DNA from: an uncultured Lachnospiraceae bacterium
GTDB lineage: Bacteria; Bacillota; Clostridia; Lachnospirales; Lachnospiraceae
Direction: 5' to 3'
Length of the DNA: 64,000 bases
NCBI GenBank assembly: GCA_945609985.1
Contig: CALYZQ010000001.1
Span: 1-64,000, forward strand
Below the pieces are notes generated by a model. The model worked only from the letters and a program-made list of their open reading frames with translations. It had not been told where the DNA came from and ran no database searches. Position numbers and translations under genes: made by a program. This document shows positions 15,363 to 22,765 of the stretch, one piece after another; the first letter of the stretch is position 1, and every line of letters begins with the position of its first letter.

Positions 15363-15581
15363 TTATGATGAAATCCGCCTCTTACGTATAAACCACCCCA
15401 AAAACAATAGTACCAATGCGATAACCGCAACCCAAAATCCGGAGTACCAGATATTTGTAAATTCTACTTTAAACAGCATTCCACAAATAAATAGCGTTAA
15501 TGTGCCCATACCGGTAAAGACTGCCAGAAGCAGAATGCCTAAAATCAGATATCGCAATCCCTTCAATACTATCGTTTTCAT
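15363..15581 (-). CDS. Small two-helix membrane protein
   Basis: The 72-residue product has two hydrophobic segments (about residues 8-34 and 46-66) and a basic end (RKRRISS). It follows the ABC permease gene by 14 bp and is probably co-transcribed. I do not recognise a family; it may be an accessory subunit of the exporter. Confidence 0.6.
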   Translation of the reverse strand: MKTIVLKGLRYLILGILLLAVFTGMGTLTLFICGMLFKVEFTNIWYSGFWVAVIALVLLFLGWFIRKRRISS

Positions 15582-15595
15582 ACTGTAACCTTTCT

Positions 15596-16927
15596 TTACG
15601 CCTTCTTTTTCTTTCTTGTAAGTCTTTCCTTCAGGGTCTTGCCTTTGTAGAATACTTCATTCTTGTACACGCGTCCTGCAAGCAATGCCAAAATCAATGT
15701 GGAAACAAGTAAGATTAACATTTCAACAAAGCCAATCCAAATATTTACGTTTCCTACCAAAATGTCCGCAGGAAGCTTGAATGCACTGGTGATTGGAATC
15801 ACTCTGACGATGCCGTCAAGCAAAGGACTTTCTTTCATAGGGACGAAGTATGATGCATAGAAGCCTACCAACAAAATTAATGAAAAATAGCTCATTACCT
15901 GTGAAAGTTCTTCTGCTTTGCTTGCAAAGGATGCCACAAGGCTTGCAATCATGCAGTAGAACAGGAAACCAAGGAAAAGTGTTACAAGTCCAAGGATTGC
16001 TGCACCGATACTGAATGCTGCGCTTCCCTCTGCACTGCCAAGCAGTTTAAATACTTCCAAAAGCACATTGTTATATTCTGTATAAATATAGTTGCCTGCC
16101 ACAAAATGTCCCAGGAAAAATCCCACTACAAGAGATGCAATCCAAATAATCATCTGCAAAATAGCAGATACTGCAATAGCAGATACCTTACCAAGAATTA
16201 GGCCGTAAGGTCTTGTCAGCGTGAGAATCATCTCCATCAGTTTGGAGGATTTCTCGATGCTTACTACATTTCCGATGCTCATACCATAGGACATTACCAT
16301 AAAGAACATAAACACGATTACCAGCATGGGAAGTAACATGGCTACCAATTCTTCTCCTAAACTCTTCTCCTGCTCTCCTGCATCCAAGTCGGTGGTATTC
16401 ACACCACTCATTGCTATCACTAAATTCTCCATAGGGATACCAGAAGACAACAGCTTACTCTGCTCCATGGAAAGCATCAGCGCATCACACAAATCTTCGG
16501 CTTCACCTTCACTTACTATGCTACCGTAAGGAAGAATTGCCATAAGCAGATAACTGTCTTCCTCATGAGTAATCTTCAAAATAATATCATTGGGAGCATT
16601 TTCGCCCAATTCTTTTGCCAGAGTCTGTACGTCCTTATCAGTACTCTCAAAAGTCACATCCGGGAACTTCTCTGCCTGTGTTTCCTTAAAGCCATCCAGA
16701 TACAAAACAGCGAGTTCACTTTCATCCACCAGATATACCTTTGCAATAGGGGAAACTTCGTTTGCCTCATCCTTTTGTACCAATGCCATGATTACACTGA
16801 TTGCCATACCGATAATCAGCAAAATTACCGCAAAAATAATGGTTAATGATTTATATTTCTTGTCTGTTCCCTGCTTGAAGGTGAAGGAAAAGACATCTTT
16901 CCAGCCGTAAAACAATCCTTTTTTCAT
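15596..16927 (-). CDS. ABC exporter permease, ABC-2/NatB-like (second)
   Basis: This 443-residue membrane protein begins with a helix (about 27-48), followed by a large extracytoplasmic domain (about 50-200) and a cluster of five to six helices with the EKSSKLMEMILTLTRPYGL loop typical of ABC-2/NatB permeases. It overlaps the previous permease by 4 bp (ATGA). The two permeases share the opening pattern W(K/R)(D/E)VF.FxF(K/E)QGT and overall architecture, so they probably form a heterodimer with the ATPase at 18296-19237. NatAB relatives extrude Na+ or antimicrobial compounds; the substrate here is unknown. Confidence 0.85.
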   Translation of the reverse strand: MKKGLFYGWKDVFSFTFKQGTDKKYKSLTIIFAVILLIIGMAISVIMALVQKDEANEVSPIAKVYLVDESELAVLYLDGFKETQAEKFPDVTFESTDKDVQTLAKELGENAPNDIILKITHEEDSYLLMAILPYGSIVSEGEAEDLCDALMLSMEQSKLLSSGIPMENLVIAMSGVNTTDLDAGEQEKSLGEELVAMLLPMLVIVFMFFMVMSYGMSIGNVVSIEKSSKLMEMILTLTRPYGLILGKVSAIAVSAILQMIIWIASLVVGFFLGHFVAGNYIYTEYNNVLLEVFKLLGSAEGSAAFSIGAAILGLVTLFLGFLFYCMIASLVASFASKAEELSQVMSYFSLILLVGFYASYFVPMKESPLLDGIVRVIPITSAFKLPADILVGNVNIWIGFVEMLILLVSTLILALLAGRVYKNEVFYKGKTLKERLTRKKKKA

Positions 16928-18309
16928 GCCTGTTTCTCCTCCTTAACCACAGTCTTTTTCTTTGTCTTTGCAAGCATAATAATATCCTTTGTCTTAAGTA
17001 CCTTGCCGTTGTGGAAAATCAATGATTCATATACTCTGGAAGCAAAGAAGAACAATGCCAACACAAGTACCCACAAAATCACAAGGCTTATCAGTGTATA
17101 ACCGATTCCGATATTACCCAAAAGCAGATTGGCAGGGGTAATAAAGGGAGCTGATAACGGGAATATACAGAAGATGGTGGTAAGAAGCTCACTTTTGGAA
17201 CCATTCAGCTGCATAATGCAGAGGAAGATACCTATATAAGAACCTACAATCATCAGCATATTTAAGGTCTTGAGACCCTCTGCCATTTCTTCCATCTTGC
17301 TGACAGACGCACCTGCCACACCTGCAAGAATACTGAAGAACAACACACCTGTAAGAATAAATACAATTGCAATCAAAATGGTTAACGGATTTACCTGTGA
17401 AAGCAACCCTGCCACTTCTCCTGCCTGCTCCATGGTTTTGTTAAGACTTTCAAAGCCAAAAATTAAACCGTTAATGATGCAGGAAACCAGATAACTTATA
17501 ATAATCGCACCAAACTGAATAGCTACCATTAAAAGACTTGCTAAGATCTTGCCGATAATGAGTGCCAGGGGACGTACATTAATCATAAGATACTCCACAA
17601 CTCTGGTAGATTTCTCCGTAACAATGGAGGTTGCAATACTACTGCTGCTGAATGCTATAATCAGCATAACAATCATAAGTCCTCCCAGCAGTACAAAGTA
17701 CTCTGTCATGGAGATACCCTCTTCCTTCACCTGCTCAGGTGCAATCTCTCCGGTTTCTGTAGTGCCCTTAACCTTGGTCGCCACTTCCTGACTAATAAAT
17801 GCAAGCTGTTCCTCCGTAACATCTACCGCACGAAGCTTTGCCTCCGTAAAGAAATTAGTAAAATCATCTGTAAGCAGATTGTAATCATCGCTCTTAATAT
17901 CTGCATCTGCGGACTTCACATAAGTTATACTGAAATAACCTGTTTCTTCATAAGTGATATGTACTGCTACTTCAGTACTGTCTTCGCTCTCTTCCAGTTT
18001 CTTTGTATGTTCCTCAAATTTGCCGGCATCACCGGATACAATCTTTACATCCTGATATCTCTCATCTGCAAGTGCCTGGGCATAATCAATGTTAAGACCG
18101 GACTCATCATATACGGTTACCGTGGAAACACCGGACTTTTGCGGTCCTTCATCCTTTGACAGGCTCTGAATCAAAGAGAGCACCGGCATAGATGCTAAGG
18201 TAAGGATACACATAAAGATAATGAATCCCTTATATGCCTTCTGTTTCGTTCCCTGTTCAAAGGCGAATCGAAAAACCTCTCTCCATCCTGTAAAATCACT
18301 CTTCTTCAT
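16924..18309 (-). CDS. ABC exporter permease, ABC-2/NatB-like (first)
   Basis: The 461-residue product has an N-terminal membrane helix (about 26-47), an extracytoplasmic domain to about residue 200 and a C-terminal membrane block with VTEKSTRVVEYLMINVRPLA, the NatB-type coupling loop. It overlaps the ATPase gene upstream by 14 bp and the second permease downstream by 4 bp, a tight operon. Sequence similarity between the two permeases suggests an old tandem duplication. Confidence 0.86.
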   Translation of the reverse strand: MKKSDFTGWREVFRFAFEQGTKQKAYKGFIIFMCILTLASMPVLSLIQSLSKDEGPQKSGVSTVTVYDESGLNIDYAQALADERYQDVKIVSGDAGKFEEHTKKLEESEDSTEVAVHITYEETGYFSITYVKSADADIKSDDYNLLTDDFTNFFTEAKLRAVDVTEEQLAFISQEVATKVKGTTETGEIAPEQVKEEGISMTEYFVLLGGLMIVMLIIAFSSSSIATSIVTEKSTRVVEYLMINVRPLALIIGKILASLLMVAIQFGAIIISYLVSCIINGLIFGFESLNKTMEQAGEVAGLLSQVNPLTILIAIVFILTGVLFFSILAGVAGASVSKMEEMAEGLKTLNMLMIVGSYIGIFLCIMQLNGSKSELLTTIFCIFPLSAPFITPANLLLGNIGIGYTLISLVILWVLVLALFFFASRVYESLIFHNGKVLKTKDIIMLAKTKKKTVVKEEKQA

Positions 18310-19237
18310 TCTGTGTTCCTGCCTTTTCTACAAAAATCTCGTGCAATGAGGGCTCACGGAGCTCAAACTTTATAACCTGCTTGTCATTAGCCAAAAGGTC
18401 CTTTAAGAAGTCTGTTGCCTGTGCCTCACCGGTTACCTTGTACTGTGTACCGTCGGGGGTCTGTGTAACAACGGGAAGTCCGTGCTTCTCTGCAATATCA
18501 TTAAATGCCTGGTCGCATTTTACAAACATATTTACACGGCCGTAGCTTTTCTTAATCTCATTTAAGTTACCCTGAAGTACTGCCTTACCACGATTCAAAA
18601 TAGTGATATCCTCACAGAACTCCTCTATGGTAGCCATCTGATGGGAAGACATAATCAGGTGTTTGCCCTTCTCCATCTCTTCTCTTATGATACCCTTGAA
18701 CAAATCAGTATTTACAGGGTCAAGACCACTCAAAGGCTCATCCAGAATCAAAAGCTCAGGGTCGGAAAGCAGTGCAGCCATCAGCTGAATCTTCTGCTGA
18801 TTACCCTTGGAGAGCTGGTCTGCCATCTTAGGCTTCTCCTTCTTCTTACCCTTAACAGCCTTGGGATACAGATACTCTTCTACCTCAAGACGCTTTGCCC
18901 AATAAGCAATTCTCTCCTTTGCAACCTTTCTGGATACTCCCTTAAGCTTTGCAAAGTAAAGCAGCTGATCCATCAGCTCATACTTAGGATAAAGGCCTCT
19001 CTCCTCTGCCAAGTATCCTACATTCATATTCATGGCATCCATAGGCTTACCGTTCCAAAGGATTTCTCCGCCATCCTTTGCAAGCATTCCCAGAATCATA
19101 CGAAGGGATGTGGTCTTACCTGCGCCGTTGGTACCAAGCAGTGCGTACACACCCGGCTTCTCCAATTTAAACGATAAATTATCAACTACTGTTTTGTCTC
19201 CATATTTCTTTGTTAAATTCCTAACTTCCAGTGACAT
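18296..19237 (-). CDS. ABC exporter ATP-binding protein, NatA-like
   Basis: The 313-residue ATPase has Walker A GTNGAGKTTS (about 36-45), the Q-loop region around GYLAEERGLYPKY, the signature LSKGNQQKIQLMAAL, Walker B LLILDEPLSGLDP and the switch His in IMSSHQM. The YLAEERGLYPK sequence and the C-terminal domain of about 90 residues are those of NatA/DrrA-type exporters. A consensus promoter with an inverted repeat at the transcription start lies 40 bp upstream, and the two permeases follow in overlap. No dedicated regulator is adjacent. Confidence 0.92.
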   Translation of the reverse strand: MSLEVRNLTKKYGDKTVVDNLSFKLEKPGVYALLGTNGAGKTTSLRMILGMLAKDGGEILWNGKPMDAMNMNVGYLAEERGLYPKYELMDQLLYFAKLKGVSRKVAKERIAYWAKRLEVEEYLYPKAVKGKKKEKPKMADQLSKGNQQKIQLMAALLSDPELLILDEPLSGLDPVNTDLFKGIIREEMEKGKHLIMSSHQMATIEEFCEDITILNRGKAVLQGNLNEIKKSYGRVNMFVKCDQAFNDIAEKHGLPVVTQTPDGTQYKVTGEAQATDFLKDLLANDKQVIKFELREPSLHEIFVEKAGTQNEEE

Positions 19238-19254
19238 ATTCGTCCTCCTCTTAT

Positions 19255-19280
19255 TACTGTATTAGCGGTTTAATACAATA
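19255..19280 (-). promoter_or_regulatory. Inverted repeat at the ABC exporter transcription start
   Basis: The arms TATTGTATTA and TAATACAGTA (minus-strand reading) flank six bases and match at 9 of 10 positions; the inner TGTATTA/TAATACA is perfect. It directly follows the -10 and would sit over the start site, a good repressor position. The form resembles operators of YtrA-type GntR regulators, but no regulator is adjacent. Confidence 0.5.
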
Positions 19281-19306
19281 ATACATAAGTATTCCTAATT
19301 TGTCAA
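19278..19306 (-). promoter_or_regulatory. Promoter of the ABC exporter operon
   Basis: -35 TTGACA (19301-19306) and -10 TATTAT (19278-19283) with a 17-bp spacer on the minus strand. The -35 is immediately preceded by the T-tract of the ribF terminator. Confidence 0.82.
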
Positions 19307-19309
19307 CAA

Positions 19310-19345
19310 AAAAATTTGCACGATATTAAAATTTATCGTGCAAAT
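19310..19345 (-). terminator. Terminator after ribF
   Basis: The minus strand reads ATTTGCACGAT, a 10-nt AT-rich loop, ATCGTGCAAAT and a run of T. The 11-bp stem is perfect and lies right after the ribF stop. Confidence 0.9.
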
Positions 19346-19347
19346 CT

Positions 19348-20265
19348 TTATAAATCATATTCTTTACCTTCTTCTATATCCCGAAAAAGCTGCATTTTAA
19401 GGGCTTCCACGCTCTCAAACCGCCTCTCCGGACGCTTGAATTTTAATAGGGATATTTCTACATACTCCCCATAAATTTCCTCATCAAAATCATACAGATA
19501 GGTCTCAACTCCACAGATATGCTCCTGTGTCACTGTGGGCTTGTAGCCGATATTGCTGATTGCCCTGTACTCTTTTCCCTTATACAGAACCTTTGCATAG
19601 TACACTCCGTTTGGAGGTAACAGTTTTTTCTCATCAGGCAAAAGGTTGATGGTAGGAAATCCCAGATTCCTTCCCAGACGCTTTCCATGCACCACTTCAC
19701 CCACAATCATATAAGGCATGTCCAGATATTGGGAAAGTGCTTCCATCTCTCCCCGCTCCAAAAGCTCCCTTGCATAGGTGGAGCTTACTACATTTCCCTC
19801 CACAGATACCTTATCAATTGTTTCCACCGTAAATCCGAGCTTCTCCTGAAGAGAATACAATAAAGCCGCATTGCCCTTTCCGCCCGCGCCAAAGGACAAA
19901 TCTGTCCCTGCACAAATGTAAGCTGCCTGCAGACTGTTCTTCAACACCTCCTCAGCAAAAGCTTCGGGTTCCATGGACGCAGTTATCTTTGTCATGGGAA
20001 ACTCAACCACCACATCAATTCCCATGCGTTCAAACAGCAGATACTTTTCTTCCCTTGTGGTAAGCTCCCGTCCTTCCGACCATCCGAAGAATACCGCCGG
20101 TGCCGGGTCAAAGGTAAGCACGCAGGCCATAAGTCCCTGCTCCTTCTTACGGATAATCTCTGAAAGCAGTCTTCTGTGTCCCTTGTGTACACCGTCAAAC
20201 TTACCGATGGCTACCGCAGTTTCCCTATCCAGTTTTAATTCCTTAGTATATGTTATTATTTCCAA
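19348..20265 (-). CDS. ribF: Bifunctional riboflavin kinase / FAD synthetase
   Basis: RibF phosphorylates riboflavin to FMN and adenylates it to FAD. The N-terminal nucleotidyltransferase domain shows GKFDGVHKGHRRLL (about 22-35) and LTFDPAP; the C-terminal kinase domain shows VHGKRLGRNLGFPTINL (about 190) and GVYYAKV. At 305 residues the length is usual. It is the last gene of the nrnA-truB-ribF group, 10 bp after truB, the common Firmicute order, and is closed by a strong terminator. Confidence 0.95.
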   Translation of the reverse strand: MEIITYTKELKLDRETAVAIGKFDGVHKGHRRLLSEIIRKKEQGLMACVLTFDPAPAVFFGWSEGRELTTREEKYLLFERMGIDVVVEFPMTKITASMEPEAFAEEVLKNSLQAAYICAGTDLSFGAGGKGNAALLYSLQEKLGFTVETIDKVSVEGNVVSSTYARELLERGEMEALSQYLDMPYMIVGEVVHGKRLGRNLGFPTINLLPDEKKLLPPNGVYYAKVLYKGKEYRAISNIGYKPTVTQEHICGVETYLYDFDEEIYGEYVEISLLKFKRPERRFESVEALKMQLFRDIEEGKEYDL

Positions 20266-20275
20266 CTACATTTCC

Positions 20276-21175
20276 TCATTCCAAAAACATTTTTATGGGC
20301 TTGTACCAGTGCCTGTCGGGAGCATATGCATACACGCCCATAAAATGATTATCATCCCGATAAACCTTCACCCACTGTCCAGCTTCGTAGGTTTTGTTCT
20401 CCACTGTCTGAGAGGGATAAAAAGAGTTACCGTTGTCAATAAGCTTCCGAAACTCCTGCTTTACATGGAGCGCTGGACAATCCTCAAAGGCGCTCTCCAC
20501 CGGAAAGAGAATTTCTTCCAATCGTCCTTCATCCCGAATCTTCTCAAGCTCTGACAGCGTATAGGCATCTGCTATGGAAAAACCGCCTACGCGGGTGCGC
20601 TTAAGACTTTTCATGGTACCACCACAGCCCAGTTTTTCTCCGATGTCTGCACAAAGTGTACGGATATACGTGCCCTTGGAGCATGCCACACACATCTTTA
20701 CCACCGGCAGACTGATTTCTAAAATCTCAATATCCAAAATCTTAACCGGGCGAGCCTTCCGCTCCACTTCCTTGCCTTCTCTGGCAAGCTCATACAGCTT
20801 CTTGCCATCCACCTTGAGCGCCGAATACATGGGAGGAACCTGCATATAATCACCTATAAAGCTAAGTACCGCTTCTCTGACCTCTTCCTCCTGTACGGTT
20901 ACATCCCGTTGTGTCAAAACCGTCCCTGTGGTATCCTGAGTATCCGTTGTCACGCCAAGTAAAAGCTCTGCAACATATTCTTTATCCTTGTCTGTCAGCA
21001 TATCGCAAAGCTTAGTTCCGCTTCCTAAGCATACAGGAAGTACTCCGGTTGCCTCAGGGTCTAAGGTTCCCGTGTGACCTATTTTTTTTTGCCTGCAAAT
21101 GCCCCGCATTTTCGCAACTACGTCATGGGAGGTAAAGCCGACTTCCTTGTATATATTGATAATACCATTTAACAT
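20276..21175 (-). CDS. truB: tRNA pseudouridine-55 synthase
   Basis: TruB converts U55 of the tRNA T-loop to pseudouridine. The 299-residue protein carries the catalytic Asp in GHTGTLDPEATGVLPVCLG (about residue 40), KEYVAELLLG, QVPPMYSALKVDGKKLYELA and CSKGTYIRTL, all family hallmarks. It follows the nrnA gene by 6 bp and precedes ribF by 10 bp. Confidence 0.96.
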   Translation of the reverse strand: MLNGIINIYKEVGFTSHDVVAKMRGICRQKKIGHTGTLDPEATGVLPVCLGSGTKLCDMLTDKDKEYVAELLLGVTTDTQDTTGTVLTQRDVTVQEEEVREAVLSFIGDYMQVPPMYSALKVDGKKLYELAREGKEVERKARPVKILDIEILEISLPVVKMCVACSKGTYIRTLCADIGEKLGCGGTMKSLKRTRVGGFSIADAYTLSELEKIRDEGRLEEILFPVESAFEDCPALHVKQEFRKLIDNGNSFYPSQTVENKTYEAGQWVKVYRDDNHFMGVYAYAPDRHWYKPIKMFLE

Positions 21176-21181
21176 GATTGT

Positions 21182-22141
21182 TTATTCCTCTGTCGTATTC
21201 TTAAGCTGCTCCTCGATATGCAGGGAAAGATTATTCACGCAATCATGGAAGGTACCCTTCATGGTACATCCTGCAGCTCTGGCATGACCGCCACCGTTAA
21301 AGTAAGATGCCACCTTTGCCACATCCACCTTCTCATTGGAGCGCATACTCACCTTGTATTCCAGGCAGTCCGTCTCGTACATAAAAATGGCACAATCCAC
21401 GCCGTTAATATTTCTAAGCTGATTTACAATACCATCCAAATCCTTGGGACCTACCTCATAAAAGCCCATTGTCTTTTTATCTACCACACTGACAATGCAT
21501 CTGCCGTCCAAAAAACGAACGCTTTCCATCAACGCACGTCCCATGATCTGAGTTTGTACATAAGTCCTCTGGTAAAAGGTTTCCTCGATAAGCCTTGGAA
21601 AATCAAAACCATAGGTTATCAGATGTGCTGCCACTTTCAGGGTTTCGGGTCTTACATTGGAATACTGGAACACACCGGTATCATGGATAATACCGATATA
21701 AAGTGCCATCGCTATATCCCTGTCCAAAAGTTCCTTATCCATCAAATCATAAAGTACCTCACAAACAGAACCCACCTCAGACCTTACCACACTGATATCT
21801 CCGCAGCCCGCATTGCTTATATGATGGTCAATATTGATTTTCTTATTTGCTCCCTCAAAATATTTCTGTGCCCCGCCCAAACGTTCTGCACCGCAGTCCA
21901 GGGCAAAAAATACATCAAAGGGCTTTTGCTCCTCAAAGGTACTATCTATCAATTCATATCCTGTAAGCTCTGAAAAAATATCTGCGGGCTTTTCCAAAAA
22001 CACGGTTACCTCCGCGTCGGGAAGTGCTTTCTTTAAATATTGCCACAGTGCCAGACATGAGCCTACGCAGTCGCCGTCAGGTCTGATGTGGCCGCTGATA
22101 CCGATTTTCTTTGCATTCATACATTCCTGCAATATGTTCAT
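21182..22141 (-). CDS. nrnA: DHH/DHHA1 phosphoesterase, NrnA-like nanoRNase / pAp phosphatase
   Basis: The 319-residue product has the DHH family motifs GHIRPDGDCVGS (about 18-29), FFALDCGA, the DHH triplet in KINIDHHISNAG (about 98) and a C-terminal DHHA1 domain ending in YFNGGGHARAAGC. NrnA-type enzymes degrade very short RNAs and dephosphorylate pAp. The placement upstream of truB and downstream of rbfA supports this subgroup. A terminator and a small hairpin element separate it from rbfA, so it may have its own promoter. Confidence 0.9.
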   Translation of the reverse strand: MNILQECMNAKKIGISGHIRPDGDCVGSCLALWQYLKKALPDAEVTVFLEKPADIFSELTGYELIDSTFEEQKPFDVFFALDCGAERLGGAQKYFEGANKKINIDHHISNAGCGDISVVRSEVGSVCEVLYDLMDKELLDRDIAMALYIGIIHDTGVFQYSNVRPETLKVAAHLITYGFDFPRLIEETFYQRTYVQTQIMGRALMESVRFLDGRCIVSVVDKKTMGFYEVGPKDLDGIVNQLRNINGVDCAIFMYETDCLEYKVSMRSNEKVDVAKVASYFNGGGHARAAGCTMKGTFHDCVNNLSLHIEEQLKNTTEE

Positions 22142-22205
22142 AAAATCCCCGCCTTTCCTAGTTCACTCGCTCTTATTCATTCATCACCTGATGAAATACT
22201 TTAAC

Positions 22206-22280
22206 TTGCCAAGCCGCACCAAAAGGTACTGCTGTGACTCAGAATGCGCACAGGCAGTATCCTTTTGTGTGGTCTGGCAA
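22206..22280. repeat. Small hairpin element related to the A/B/C repeats
   Basis: The arms starting TTGCC (22206) and ending GGCAA (22280) pair over about 27 nt with several mismatches. The loop contains CTCAGAATGCGC, a 12-mer also present in copy C at 44475-44486. It lies between the rbfA terminator (37 bp away) and the nrnA start. It could be a reduced member of the family or a leader structure of nrnA. Confidence 0.5.
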
Positions 22281-22316
22281 CTTATATACTGACAGATGAT
22301 ACACAATGAAATCTTA

Positions 22317-22348
22317 GATAAAAAGCCTCCCCCGGGAGGCTTTTTATC
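22317..22348 (-). terminator. Terminator after rbfA
   Basis: A perfect 15-bp stem, GATAAAAAGCCTCCC with GGGAGGCTTTTTATC, lies 12 bp beyond rbfA with T-rich flanks on both strands. Confidence 0.9.
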
Positions 22349-22359
22349 AACATATGCAC

Positions 22360-22764
22360 TTATTCTTCCATATCGTCTTCAGGCTGTGCCTGCTTTGTCT
22401 GGGCCTGCTCGTCCTGTGCAATGACCTCGTCAATCTTGTGGGACATGTTCACACCATACTCAATGGACTGGTCCATCACAAAGGTAATTTCCGGTGTATT
22501 GCGCAGGTTGATGGTTTGGGCAAGCTTTCTCTTGATAAAGCCTTCCGCACTTTTCAATCCCTGAAGGGTTGCCTCCCTTACCTCCTCGCCGCCAAGCACA
22601 CTGATCCATGCTTTACAGCTCTTTAAATCCGGTGCCACCTCAACGGCCACCACGCTTGTCCAGGGACTGATCCGGGGGTCTTTTATTTCCCCACGGATAA
22701 TCTCTGCAAGCACACGGTGAACCTCGCCGTTGACACGGGTATTCTTCACACTATTTTTTCTCAT
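22360..22764 (-). CDS. rbfA: Ribosome-binding factor A
   Basis: RbfA helps 16S rRNA 5'-end processing and late 30S maturation. The 134-residue product shows the KH-like fold pattern with RVNGEVHRVLAEIIRGEIKDPR at the start in two consecutive pieces, VVAVEVAPDLKSCKAWISVL and LRNTPEITFVMDQSIEYG. The Gln/Glu-rich tail (QAQTKQAQPEDDMEE) is a family-variable end. It begins just after infB and ends the rimP operon. Confidence 0.96.
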   Translation of the reverse strand: MRKNSVKNTRVNGEVHRVLAEIIRGEIKDPRISPWTSVVAVEVAPDLKSCKAWISVLGGEEVREATLQGLKSAEGFIKRKLAQTINLRNTPEITFVMDQSIEYGVNMSHKIDEVIAQDEQAQTKQAQPEDDMEE

Positions 22765-22765
22765 T

